Assembly: GCA_030248135.1 (NCBI GenBank)
Contig: JASANC010002619.1
Location: forward strand, 181,436-245,435
Length of the DNA stretch: 64,000 nt
DNA from: Theristus sp. LFF4_11
Taxonomy: Eukaryota; Nematoda; Chromadorea; Monhysterida; Xyalidae
Direction of reading: 5' to 3'
Part shown: piece after piece, positions 51,001-60,527 of the stretch
How the letters are laid out: each line of letters opens with the position of its first letter
How positions within the stretch are numbered: position 1 is the stretch's first letter
Notes under the pieces: model-generated
The model's input: the letters and a program-made list of their open reading frames with translations, nothing else
What the model was told of the DNA's origin: nothing
The model's database searches: none
Position numbers and translations under genes: made by a program

Positions 51001-52328
51001 CGAAAAAAATCTGTCTGGAAATAAGTGTTTATTCTGTCGCTTTCGACCGACGTGTGGTACTGATACATTGCCTCCACCTGGCACGCATGCAGAAAAACAC
51101 AAAGAACGGTGCAACGTAAACATTGACATTTTAGACACCGGCTGTACAAAAACAATGCAAACGTTTGCTGGCAATATCCGGTAAAAAAGAGAAATGGTTC
51201 ACTGAAAACAAAAACCAACAAGAACAAAGCGATGGCAAGTGAGAGACCAGCTCACTATCTAAGTTAGTGAATTTTTTCGCTTGAATACTTTGCTGAAAAC
51301 TGACTCGGCTTGTACACTGGGCTGGATTATAAATAACTGCCTCAAAGTTACCTTTTTGTAGTGCTCATGAATCTAAAACGGCAATGGAGTTGCCTTAAGA
51401 ACAACTGGGGGTGGGTCACCAACAGACAAATAATGGGTCGAGAGTGAGAGTATGAGCTAGCTGAACTATACTGTTCAAATGTCAAACCATTTTGATGCAA
51501 AACGAATTTATAAAACTGCTGTCCTTGCCTGCTGGCATGTTTGAAGTATGGACAGTGACAAATGGAGCAACCGAAATGCATTGACAGCGTGAATGCTGAC
51601 ATTATGCCCCTAAATTATTTGTCGCCACGAACCGTGCTTATGGAACAATGGAGCAAATTTCAAGCATTTAGAGCTGAATGAAACGAGAAGCATGTCGTTT
51701 CATTGGTTTATTCGGCAAACATTTATGAATAAAATAAACGGAAAGACGTGCATGCAGAACAATGAGAACGTCACCAGCCAAATTGGTCTGCTGGGGGCTG
51801 CTAAAGCACAAAATGGTCACACTTCCGGCTTGTGCATTTGACAACCGATTGTTTCAAGACGATCTTTCCTGGTTGTCTTCATTTTCAAACAGTCGACCAA
51901 GCGTATCTGCCAACTGTACTGGGAACGCAGGAAATCCGAACTCAAGCATTTGGTTCCATTGTACTGATCGACAGAACAAAATCAGTGGGACAAAACCAAT
52001 CATTGAGCACATGACCAAACATTTTGAGGAAGCGGCAGTCTAGCTGCACTCCAGACGTACTAAAACGCCATTCAATAAAGCTCCATTTCTATAATTTTGA
52101 AAATATTCCATTCTGATTTCACTTACCACCAATGTTTGCAAGAGACGTTGACGACGCTATGAAACTTTCGATTTTGTGCTCCCAGCCGGTCGGCAAAATG
52201 GGCACCGATCGAAAATGGTGCGGCAACGCAAAGCGTCGATGGTCGCCGTCGTCGACTGAGTGGTCAGCAACGTGGTGCATGGTTTTGTTGTTGCACAATG
52301 CACAACTCCGCCAGACTGGGCCACTCAC
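24040..52328 (-). CDS. ZO-1: ZO-1/polychaetoid-like MAGUK scaffold
   Basis: A junctional scaffold that links membrane adhesion proteins to actin. Exons, minus strand: 52328-52127, 50903-50567, 50153-49781, 49692-49547, 45421-45259, 36464-36292, 34347-34248, 34162-34075, 33993-33825, 33510-33313, 33178-32946, 31903-31536, 31181-31030, 30920-30729, 30429-30195, 30110-29912, 29628-29400, 29320-29253, 29181-29059, 28984-28840, 27185-26741, 25650-25489, 25415-25013, 24797-24355 and 24276-24040, about 1,860 residues. PDZ1 has the loop [14 protein letters not shown]2 ends [11 protein letters not shown]3 has GGNEVGIFV and SPAAKEG. SH3 begins [10 protein letters not shown], the guanylate-kinase-like part has [18 protein letters not shown] and LDVTP, and ZU5 has QEIYFKV and [12 protein letters not shown]. 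The PDZ-to-ZU5 core is secure. The five leading exons are assigned by matching phase only. The 25013/24797 junction is out of phase, so a small exon or other donor was missed. The stop at 24040 lacks the usual ZU5 tail. Confidence 0.85.
26183..26554 (-). CDS. Short acidic reading unit in ZO-1-like intron: mini-gene or alternative last exon
   Basis: Exon 26554-26527 begins ATG and encodes the hydrophobic MGFLVVLIA. It splices in phase (donor AG/GTTTTT, acceptor TTTCAG) to 26319-26183, which encodes an acidic Ser/Thr/Ala/Glu-rich tail ending NDGTSTE and a stop, 54 residues in total. A TATA-like TTTATAATC lies about 40 bases upstream of the ATG. This could be a small secreted peptide with a short signal. 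Alternatively, the second exon alone could be an alternative terminal exon of the surrounding gene: the preceding coding exon can end in the needed phase at a GTATGT donor, giving an isoform without ZU5. The sequence does not decide between them. Confidence 0.35.
27390..27561. mobile_element. CAGTC-type MITE in ZO-1-like intron
   Basis: Ends CAGTCGAACTCTAAATTATG and near complement, flanked by TA. The interior carries AATCAG..CTGATT words and ATGCATGC, as in 20634-20779. 172 bp, non-coding. Confidence 0.65.
28010..28653 (+). CDS. Small secreted protein nested antisense in ZO-1-like intron
   Basis: Four exons, 28010-28073, 28146-28214, 28347-28372 and 28459-28653, join in phase with GTGAGT, GTGAGT and GTCAGC donors, giving 117 residues. 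Residues 1-21 ([21 protein letters not shown]) are a clear signal peptide: a basic start, a hydrophobic core and small residues at the expected cut. The mature part has the segment [17 protein letters not shown], then a Trp/Tyr-rich stretch and the end [12 protein letters not shown]. There is a faint resemblance to the C-terminal half of dynein light chain type 1 (an I..I...Y..TW helix followed by a hydrophobic strand before a terminal K), but the spacing differs and a signal peptide would be unusual. I give no function. It lies within intron 28839-27186 of the ZO-1-like gene, on the other strand. Confidence 0.65.
32133..32922. repeat. Foldback element built of 15-bp minisatellite units
   Basis: The left arm (32133-32300) has about eight units of GAATTCCGGCCCGAA and the right arm (32735-32922) about nine in inverse orientation. 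Inside each array both arms continue into the same unique sequence (ATTTTCGCCAGCACGAACAA and complement), so the whole is one large inverted repeat. Ends read GTACAATTCCGGCCCGC and GCGGGCCGGAATAGTAC. The loop contains telomere-like repeat copy 4. It lies in an intron and ends about 24 bases from the neighbouring coding exon. Confidence 0.7.
32450..32572 (+). repeat. Dispersed telomere-like repeat, copy 4 (partial)
   Basis: Matches the right half of 3491-3715, from CCTTATCAAAAAGGCTTGGC to AATGTATACAAATC, with one TTAGGA unit fewer. It sits in the loop of the minisatellite foldback. Confidence 0.65.
38486..39058 (-). CDS. Candidate alternative first exon of ZO-1-like gene (isoform 2)
   Basis: An open exon from ATG at 39058 to a GTACTG donor at 38486 holds exactly 191 codons. 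It ends in phase 0, which is the phase of the PDZ1 exon acceptor at 36464. It begins [14 protein letters not shown] and continues as a Ser/Thr/Asn-rich sequence with [20 protein letters not shown] near the end. No domain is recognised. Sequence before the ATG is AT-rich and closed by stops, as expected of a 5' untranslated region. Transcription from here would replace the five upstream exons with a different N-terminus before the three PDZ domains. Confidence 0.5.
43870..44220 (-). CDS. Candidate alternative first exon of ZO-1-like gene (isoform 3)
   Basis: From ATG at 44220 ([18 protein letters not shown]) to a GTTCAA donor at 43870 there are exactly 117 codons, phase 0, compatible with the PDZ1 exon. 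The frame stays open further upstream to 44298, so an earlier ATG is possible. The peptide has an acidic start, a His-rich stretch ([16 protein letters not shown]) and several Ser-Pro sites ([20 protein letters not shown]). High GC relative to surrounding DNA supports coding. No domain is recognised. Confidence 0.45.
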
Positions 52329-53157
52329 ATGACTTCAATTGACGTTTTTTGACTTTCAGTTTAAAAACGCATCATCTTTCAATTTTCAAGCAGCGGATTT
52401 CAAAGCACCAGCATTGTTTGGACAGCGGATCTTCAGTGGCTTTATGTCAGCGTTTCACTTGGCATCAGTGGCCTATCAAGTCGACAAATCATTTTCGAAT
52501 GAGCCGTTGCGTTCGCCACAACATTCAGCCGATAACAACGGACGAGCGAAAAAACGGTTGATAGCAAGCAACGGCCGCTCGCAAATGCTCACAGCAACAA
52601 CGCAGGCGCACTGGCAAAAAACACACACAGATCCAGCATAGAGGTCTGAACCGTCAATAGAGAACGCGTGTTCGAGCCAAAAAACACACGACGTCTGGAG
52701 CCACGGTGTTGCATTGGGTGCTGCTGGTAGAGTCGGTGAACAAGCAACGAGTGTTCGAATGATCTGGGATACATTCTGGCTGCACACTTTCACTGACTGC
52801 TGTTTTACGTTTGCAGCTGGCAGCTAGCAGCTAACAAACAAGTGCCTGTGTGCATCGTGCGCACGCAGCAGCCCTGCCCTACTGCTGATTTACGGACAGC
52901 CGTAACATTTATTTTGAAATGTGCGCTGAGTGATGATGCACGGGATGAACCTGGCTAAACTACTGCCGTTAAGCAGTAAAAAACGAATCAAACACGTACG
53001 TTGTTTAGTCTCAGTCCATGTTTGTTCGGAACCGACCGTTCACCACAGACCTTTTTAAAAAGTAAAGTATACTTCAAACATCTGCATTCTGCACACGTTT
53101 CCTGTGGTTGGTTGGTTTTTGGTTGTACATACAGTTGGTTGGAACAGACAGATTATA
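52329..53157. other. 5' flank of ZO-1-like gene, no other gene seen
   Basis: Moderately AT-rich DNA upstream of the first recognised coding exon. It may contain the distal promoter and 5' untranslated exons. The frames at 52339-52793 overlap on both strands and lack splice or family support. Confidence 0.35.
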
Positions 53158-54068
53158 CAGGGTGGGCCAAAAAAAGGTTCCATTTTCAAACTGCTGTCAC
53201 TGGCTGGTATTTCAATATTATGAGCTGAAATTTTCAGCATTGATAAAACATGTGATGCCATTTTTCTGACAAAATTTTTATCCAGTTTGGTCAAGTAGAT
53301 TCAGTTTTACAGCACAATGTTTAAAAATTCCCAAATTTTCAAAAAAACGGATTTTTAACCAAGAATTTAACAACGAATCATTGCTCATAGACATCCAAAT
53401 CATCATCAAGGTTTGTCGTCCGGCAGCGGCTGGGTGGAATTTTACGCGAAACTGGCGAGTCACGACAGAAAAACTTTCAGATTGCTCCCACCAGATAGCA
53501 CACCAGACCCGTTGTTCTGCTGTCCACTTAACCATGACGAAACTGCAGAAAACTGAAACTGAAACACTGTTTTTATTCAAACCGCAGAAAAACTTTTCAA
53601 AAGAAACAAATTAACAGACAGAGCAACACAGAAAACAAAAAATCAACTTAACAATTCTTTCTATCGCAGTCGCATGGCTGCTGACTCGAGTCCGTTGTGA
53701 AACATCAGAATTTCGCTCGAGGTGCTCAAATGCAATTCAAGTGTGAGACCTTTCCACTCTGAGCGCATGATTTGAACTATCGCGGGTATCCAAAAAGACG
53801 AATTTGTCACCTTCGCAACAGTTTCAAAATTGAATCACGCATCTTGATACTAATTTTTTCTTGCACTCATTTCAGTCAATTTGTTGATTTTTCGAGTTTT
53901 TTTAGAAAATCTGCCACAGTGAGCGCTAGGAATTATACATCGGAAAAAATTTTTGTCAGTAAAATGGCAACGCATGTTTTATCAGTGCTGAAAATTTCAG
54001 CTCATAATATTAAAACACCAGCCAGTGACAGCAGTTTGAAAATGGAACCTTTTTTTTGGCCCACCCTG
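53158..54068. mobile_element. Decayed mariner-class element with CAGGGTGGGCC ends
   Basis: Inverted arms of about 125 bases (53158-53283 and 53940-54068) begin CAGGGTGGGCCAAAAAAAGG. TA precedes the left end, while the right end has CA. Inside is a remnant of a transposase DNA-binding domain on the minus strand. The CAGGGTG termini plus TA site fit the IS630/Tc1/mariner superfamily. Confidence 0.65.
53278..53580 (-). pseudogene. Transposase helix-turn-helix remnant (DUF4817-like)
   Basis: The frame contains a segment starting VKWTAEQRVWCAIWWEQSES and running to the word FRVKF. It has the spacing of the N-terminal helix-turn-helix found in many mariner-related insect and nematode transposases (a W/F-T-x-E-x-R-x-x-C start, then an x-R-x-F-R-x-x-F end). 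Downstream the frame becomes unrelated and no catalytic D-D-D/E region is found, so the gene is broken and short. It lies inside the inverted arms at 53158-54068. Confidence 0.45.
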
Positions 54069-55854
54069 CACTATAAACACCCAAAAACGTTAAAAAATAT
54101 TGAAAGTGAGCCAAAAAACTATATGGAAAATGCGAATGAAAATAAAAAATAAAAACAGGCCACACGGCATCCAAAAACGAGGAGAGATAAAAACCGATAG
54201 CGAACACTAATGCATTCCATTTTTCAGTTTATGGGCAATGCACTACTGGACAATCCATGTGCGCCATAAATTAGCTGCTTGATGAATGAGCTAATTGTGT
54301 GGTTTGTTTTCAATAACTGGTAAAACGCAAAAATGCAGTGAAGCAAGCGGAAAAGTAAAAAATACTTGATGTTAGCATCAGGATGTATTAGTCAATCAAT
54401 GGTCGGTAAACAAACAGACGTCGAAAACTTGGGCAGCAGTGGCCGTCTTTTGCCAAGAGAAATCAAATTCAAAAATACATTGACAATCCGGCAAGCTGCG
54501 TTGCGCGCGCAAGTGCACAAGCAAAAGTACACTTACACACAATATTAGTTTTAGTTGCAGCGAATGGCGACGACACACGGGGTGCAATGATGATGATGAT
54601 TGTATCGGTGGTGTGCACTGCAGTGGTGCATCACCCGTTGCACACACGCAAGCCACCACGAGTCATATCACTGCAAAACGCAGACACACACACAAACACA
54701 CGTTCTGTTTGATTGCCGTGTGCTGATTATTCGCGACGTAACGTGTCAAGAACACACACGTCACCATCTTGAAATTCAGGTGAAATTCAGGGCACAGCTA
54801 TTTTCTCTGCCAATTCCCCTGATCAGTCCAAAAACGTCAAGAGGACAGAATGCTGAACGGGAGAACTATCCTGCAATTTCACCTGACGTTTTTCGGTGCG
54901 TCAAAGGGCACAAAACACACGCGGCATGGCACGCATGACATGCACTTTGGTGACACCTTTGCTTTCGCCTTCGCCATTTTCAACGCGGCGCGTGACAGAG
55001 TTTCACACATTTGCATAGCAAAATAAGTTTTGCATCTTTGAGAAGAAGTAAGAACTGCATGTTTGTTATGTTTTTCAAAGACTTTACTTATCGACATTTT
55101 GAAAAATTACATAAAATTGTTTTATTGATTGTTCTAGAGAAAAAGGTGCATAAGGAATGGCGAGAAATAATCGATGTGATGTGACCAATAAACTTGCAAG
55201 GCGAAATGTCTCCGAATGAGACAGCGTGGAGAATTTTTGGCCAAATCAAATGTTGAAAAATTTGCAACAAAGTAACACAAGAAATGTGCGACTAGGGCAG
55301 TTAGAAGCTCGAAAGCAGAACAGAACACAAAAAACGACCGAATACTGAAAGCGTTCTGTTTGATAACAAAAAAAGAAAAGAAAAAGTGAACGTTTGTCGA
55401 CCACATCCACAACAACACACTTTGCGACTCTGTCGCCGCAGCACTCACATTCAGGTAGACGTGGAACGTACAATTTTATTGTGCACGCAGAAAAAAACGA
55501 AACAAAATAATGCACAGCACAGACGAACAGACAGTGTGATGATTGTGGACGGAAAGGAGGAACGCTTGGCTTGCTCAAGAGGAGTGAGCACACTTGCATG
55601 GGGACACGAACAGTCAAGAAGACGCGACAATGTTGATCACAGTTGTGTGTTTTCCGTGCGACCTTCTGCGTGCAGTGGCACTTTTGCCATCACCCCACCA
55701 ACTCAAGCGTCACCACATCACCACCACAATGCGTCACAAAACCATTATTACTATTTTCGTGTATTTATTGATTTGTGTGATCGTGTTTTTGTTTTTTTTG
55801 TGCGTTTGATCACCAATCATGTTACAAGGTGTGGTTTTTGTTATCAGAATCGAA
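54069..55854. other. Intergenic, no gene seen
   Basis: Low-complexity words such as GATGATGATGATT and CACACACACAAACACACG occur. Frames on the two strands overlap and none has splice sites or a recognisable motif. Confidence 0.35.
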
Positions 55855-56065
55855 AGTGAAAGAAAATTTTCGAGGTGCAGAATTTTTTTTGATGGGGTCA
55901 ATCATTGTGCAGTGGCACCCTCTCCCAGGCGTGCGCCATGGGGGTGCACTATTAACAGGGTCAGGTTTTAGAAGGGTGTCGTGTGACCCCCGGGGTGCTC
56001 TCTCGGGTGCTCTGGGGTGTACACGTGTATCGCACAACACCCCACGTCTTCGGTACTGTTTGTGA
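55855..56065. repeat. G-tract repeat fragment
   Basis: It shares AATTTTCGAGG, GTCAATCAT and CCCAGGCGTGCGCCATGGGG with the left edge of the window and ends with CTTCGGTACTGT, the counterpart of the ACAGTACCGAAG word elsewhere. A single decayed copy 40 kb from the main cluster. Confidence 0.55.
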
Positions 56066-57034
56066 TTGCCTGCACGGAAAAAAATGGCCGAGTGTCAGCA
56101 CCGACGATGAGGGGATAGGGAGACGACCCCCTGGCACGAAGTGTTAGGATCAGGTTAGGAAAGATAGGATGCCATATGAATAACCTAATACTTCAAAGTT
56201 GCCTGATCAGGAAGCGCAATATCGTGGGGTTGGATAAAAAGAAAGGAACACAGAGACTGTTTCTTTGCGGTTTGGTTCTGTTTTTCTTGCTTCAAAAACT
56301 GTAGTTTTTCTGCTCAGTTACAACGTAGCAGTCCAATAGTACTCCACCACAGGCCTTTTCAGAGATGATGCAAAGAAAATAGGCCGTGCAATGAGTTCAA
56401 CCGTACTCAACCTCAACCTTATGATCGAACGGGAATGGTTTTGAAATTTGCTGCTTCAAATTCTTTAGCTTCCCGCTCGTGGAAACTCCGTCTCTTTTAA
56501 AAGGGAGTTCAAAAAACTCGAAGCTTTCCTTATATGCAAGACTTTTTCAGCGATTTGAACCTTCATGCCCCCTCCCCCATCTGCGACACAAAATTCCCAT
56601 GTTTGCCTGTGACATTTTCATTTTTTTCCGAAAGATTTTGCGGTGTAATTGAAAACCAACACCAGAAAAAAACTTTTCAGAAAGCAAAGATGATGAAGCA
56701 AAGCAGAAGCTCAAAAACATAATTAACTGCATGTTACGACACCGCACACAATGCAGATTACGGGAAATGACACGAGGATTTTCGTGAAAGAAACCGACTA
56801 CACATCTGAGTGAGAGTCCGTTGCATTTGCTGATTATGCGCGCGCGCAAACTTCTCAGCTCCATGGCCTTTTTTAGCAGTTCATGTCTGACATCTGATAC
56901 GGCGCCCCCGCAGTGATCCAGAAACTGACTGCAGATTTTAGTTTTAAAGAATTTTGACATTTTCAGAGTTTGGCAGTTCTCAGTTTGAAGTCGGGTCGGA
57001 ACAGAGACTTTAAATAGACATCGTGTGCAACAAA
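56066..57034. other. 5' flank of neuropeptide gene with MITE fragment
   Basis: A right-end fragment of the 10819-11080 MITE is visible at 56470-56550 (CCTTATATGCAAGACTTT). A TTTAAATA word at about 57009 lies close upstream of the neuropeptide start and may be its TATA-like element. No further gene is supported. Confidence 0.4.
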
Positions 57035-57737
57035 ATGCATTCACACTTGCGTCTGTCGTTGCTGCTGATGCTTGTGTCGATGGCAGCACTGATCAATGCA
57101 GAAGGTGCGCTTCACTCACTGCTCATAACACTTGCTTTACTATCGGTAGAACTTTGTTTTTGGGGAACGGTGAACATCACCAGGTTGCACTTGATGCACC
57201 TGATCAATTCGAGTTATTGAACACATATGTACACTGTAACTACCTAGTTCGTAGCGTTTTGCTTGTATGCATAATGAATATGCAATGTTGTTGATTTCAT
57301 TGAAAATGATAAATAGTGAGTATAGTGAGTACAGTTGTAAGAATGGTGAAACGCTTCTGTCCAACCGAAGTTGCTTCTGTCAAAGCTGCCGAGTCCTGTC
57401 CACATGAGCACCTGCTTTGCGCTGTATTTTGGCGCCACATTGCGATTGCACCACTCAATGCCATGAAGCGCATCTTGTCCTTGCAGACGCAAACAGCGCC
57501 ACTCGGCTAGACAGAGGGGTGCGCGTTCGGCGCTCCCAAGATTCGAAGCAGGCCGCGATGATTTCGCTGCTGCTAAGACTGAACGTTCTTTCAGAGGAGG
57601 GCGCCGCGCAGGTGGTCGTGCCGGTGCTGCGATTCGGCAAGCGACACGTGCCGAACTGGGCGCAACGCGACAAACTGCACGCATTCGAGCCGGTGGTCAG
57701 ATTCGGAAAACGGCAACTCGAAATAATTCCGACTTAG
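57035..57737 (+). CDS. RFamide (FMRFamide-like) neuropeptide precursor
   Basis: Two exons, 57035-57104 and 57487-57737, join in phase (donor GAAG/GTGCGC, acceptor TTGCAG), giving 106 residues. Residues 1-22 form a signal peptide (MHSHLRLSLLLMLVSMAALI). A furin-type RVRR site at about residue 34 precedes a spacer. Two copies of the processing block P-V-[LV]-R-F-G-K-R follow, VVVPVLRFGKR and AFEPVVRFGKR. In this family the KR pair is cut by a proprotein convertase, carboxypeptidase E trims it, and PAM turns the glycine into an amide, so the products would end in PVLRF-NH2 and PVVRF-NH2. Such peptides are released from dense-core vesicles and act on G-protein-coupled receptors. The N-terminal limits of the mature peptides are not certain. 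Only two copies in a short precursor resembles the compact flp genes of nematodes. Confidence 0.85.
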
Positions 57738-58045
57738 AATTTATGTGATTTTGGTGGGCTGAGGACAGCTGCACATTACTATCAATCATTGATGGTTATG
57801 AAACACGTCGTTTATTGCTCATGTGCCAAAAGTATTTATTTCGTAGGTCAAAACATCAGAACAAAACTGTTCCCAGTTTATTTCAACTTTCTTATTGGGC
57901 AATTCATACTTCAAACAAAAAAACGGAAATTAATTTTTTCAGCAACCAAAAAACGCAGTGTCAAAAACAAAAAACAGCTAGCCAAAAAATCAACAAGTGT
58001 AAAACTAATGTACAGCACCACATTGAAAACCTCTTTTTGACCAAA
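57738..58045. other. Short convergent intergenic region
   Basis: Between the 3' ends of the neuropeptide gene (plus) and the Ig-domain gene (minus). AT-rich; presumably holds both 3' untranslated regions. No gene. Confidence 0.45.
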
Positions 58046-59341
58046 TTAACACGAGAAACTGCTGAACGAAGTTAGTGAAATGGACAGAATCGAAACGATC
58101 AGCACCAAAAGTGAATTCGAATTGAGCGCAATGGCTATCTGGCGATAATTGACGCCCTTGACAACGAGGAACTTTTGCAGTTGCGTCTTCGTGGTGGCCA
58201 CGTTGTTCGACACGATCACCGTCCAGTATTTCGCTTGATAGCCGTTCACGTTTGAAAGAATCAACTGTGAAAGATAGCAGAATCGTTTTTGAACGGACGG
58301 CGTTGTGAAGTTGAAATCTGCTGGCGACCGGCTTTTTGCAATGGCCGGACGAAGATGCAACACCGACGCTTCCCGGTTGCTGTCACCGTCGGAAAGGAGA
58401 TATGGCAATGCGCTGGTCTTCACCCAGGTTACCTGCGGGTTTTCAGAGCGAGTGAAACCAATGCTGATGTGTCATATCACAGCTGAATAAAATCATTTAC
58501 CTCCGGCTTCGGGTTTGCGCACACTTCGACGGTGATGTGTCCGATTTGGCCATTTCTCAACGACGAGTCAACCACTCGTACCGGCTCGATGCCAAAAACT
58601 TGAATGCGAGCAGCTGGCGACTGAGCAGTCTGAGAGTCAACCGTTTTACTTGCAGTAGTTCGATCGAGCATTGAGCGTCTGCCTTGACAGAAGTAGCTGC
58701 CAGTTGTGTTCAGCGTGTTCGTGGTCAGTTTGCATGTGGAGTGGACGCGCATGCGACCGACAGAGTCAAACTTGCAGTCGCTCACCACACGCGTGTTTGC
58801 ACAACGCACTGGCTGTGCTGCTGAAAGAAGAAATGACACTCGCTCGCTGCTTTTCTATTGATAGCCATCGTTTGTCAATAAAGACATTCTGAACAATGAT
58901 CACTCAACAACTTGCTGAGCTACTCGGTGTTCAACAACGGTTAGTAGAACAATTTCCTTTTAAAAAGTTGTCGAGCGGAGTGAATTTTTATTTTGTTTTT
59001 TGCTCCTAATCTTGGCACAAAAACCCGGACGCGACGCATCCAAGAATCGCCTACTCGCTTCACGCACCGGAATCAGCGTGATGCGTGACGAGCCAGGCGA
59101 TTTCGGCGGGTCGTGGCCGCGAGACGACGGTGCACTCGAGCTGCAGTTCGGCCTCGTTCAGAACGTAGATGCCGCTGACGGCCGCCAGATTGTGCGCGTG
59201 CAGCCAGAGTTCGCACTGCGGTTCGTCGCCAAACACCGGGCACTTTGTGTGGCAGTTGTCGTCTGCTGGCGTTGACAGCACCACTCTGCCAGTGCACAGT
59301 ATGAGCAACGTGCAGTAGAGCACGCTGGTGTGGCCGATCAT
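58046..59341 (-). CDS. Two-Ig-domain, probably GPI-anchored cell-surface protein
   Basis: Three exons, 59341-59068, 58820-58501 and 58432-58046, join in phase to give 326 residues. I chose the ATG at 59341 because MIGHTSVLYCTLLILCTG forms a signal peptide; an in-frame ATG lies 39 bases upstream. A cysteine-bearing segment (HTKCPVFGDEPQCELW) precedes Ig domain 1, which has the B-strand Cys in LECTV, Trp in IAWLV and F-strand Cys in GSYFC. Ig domain 2 starts ITVEVCANPKPEVTWV across an exon junction, and its F-strand reads GYQAKYWTVIVSNN, where the usual second Cys is replaced. The C-terminus is a bare hydrophobic stretch (LLVLIVSILSISL) with no cytoplasmic tail, suggesting a GPI anchor. Such proteins mediate neuronal or epithelial adhesion; the exact orthologue is not identified. 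Confidence 0.78.
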
Positions 59342-59443
59342 CTCACGAGCCCGGTCAAGCACAGTGCTCACTTTTTGCACTGCAGTTTCGTCGACATCTA
59401 CAACGTCTCCACTTGCATTCGCTTCGCATAAGAAATCTTAAAA

Positions 59444-59781
59444 ATGGCAGATAAGCACAATCTCAACAATCTGCTGTCAAAACAGCGCACATTGGTTGAC
59501 AATGCGAGTTTGAACATAGAAAATGTGAAAGCCGCCACAGATTGTATGAGCAAATGCGGTTTGAATGAAGCAAAGATTGTGACGACCAAACAAGCATGGC
59601 GCAGCGCTCGTGTTACAAGGACCAGTGAAAGATGGCATATGCAGACCCTGAAGACACAATCAGCATCAGTGACATCATTGACATGCCGTTGGACATGATC
59701 AAAATGCAAAGCACGCACTGTTGGCACTTTGATCACATACAGCGGCATAATGTGCAAAACATTGTTGATATTGAACAGTAG
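59444..59781 (+). CDS. Candidate small two-exon protein, divergent to the Ig gene
   Basis: Exon 59444-59543 (MADKHNLNNLLSKQ...) joins in phase to 59645-59781 across a 101-base intron with GTATGA and ATATGCAG ends, giving 78 residues that end VQNIVDIEQ. Without splicing, the first frame closes at 59698 and the second part lies in another frame, so splicing makes the more protein-like product. Both parts look helical and hydrophilic, as in small coiled-coil subunits, but I recognise no family. It starts about 100 bases from the start codon of the minus-strand Ig gene, so the two could share a divergent promoter. Confidence 0.4.
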
Positions 59782-60489
59782 TGGAACGATGATTTTGACT
59801 AAATTCACGCCGCAAGGTTGTATTTGCTACTTTGAAATTATTTTTACATGCGGCGAAAATGCTAATCTTTGTAAACAAAATTCGAAAATACGGTTGCAAC
59901 AGTGAAATATTACTTTTGATGAGTACCATAAAAACTCTACTTTAACAATAAACCTGTCATCAAACCGTTGAAAAAAGATGTCCGTTCTTAGTTGCTGTGG
60001 CTGCTCGCATCTTCCTGTTTCCAGTGCATTACTCATACAGTTGTTATCAGACAGTGCATGTTACACCATGTATAAGCTCAGTTAACTTTGAAAATTACAA
60101 TCACCACACTTTTATGAACAACATTTTGAACTTTTTTGCACATTTCAAACAATGAAGCCACGCTGTTCTGTTCATTTTGAATTGGCTTCGCTTATCAGTC
60201 TATAAATGACAGGCTTTTGTAAAAGAAGCAAGACAGAAAGACAGTCAGTACACGAATATGTCTGATAAACGAGCAAAAAATAATTGAAACATTTGATAAC
60301 TATGAAAAATGGCATAGAGAATCACAACCAGAACCACTGTATAATACCACATCACTCGTGATTAGTCACATTAACAATTGTGAAACCAATAACTAAACAA
60401 AAGTGTTTTCATCAAGAATGTGAAAGAATAGTGCAGTTGACCATTCAAACTCTAACACAAAAGCAGCAGCCATATCCATCTGGTTTTTT
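59782..60489. other. Intergenic, no gene seen
   Basis: AT-rich DNA without a recognisable exon or repeat. Confidence 0.4.
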
Positions 60490-60520
60490 TTGTTTTTTTT
60501 TTTTTTTTTTTTTTTTTGTA
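60490..60520 (+). promoter_or_regulatory. Poly(T) tract ending in TAG: possible splice or trans-splice acceptor
   Basis: Nearly thirty T residues end in GTAG, immediately followed by ATGs. This is an unusually strong polypyrimidine-AG acceptor. With no obvious upstream exon it could accept a spliced leader, as in nematodes; a plain intron acceptor or a reverse-strand poly(A) tract is also possible. Confidence 0.35.
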
Positions 60521-60527
60521 GTGATGC

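Noticed and set aside
51762..52043. Plus frame with [18 protein letters not shown] in an overlapping phase
   Set aside because: Looked briefly protein-like but has no splice partners and no family I can name.
58477..58892. Plus-strand frame MSVCLDRSSCQ opposite the Ig gene
   Set aside because: Antisense shadow of the Ig-domain coding exon.
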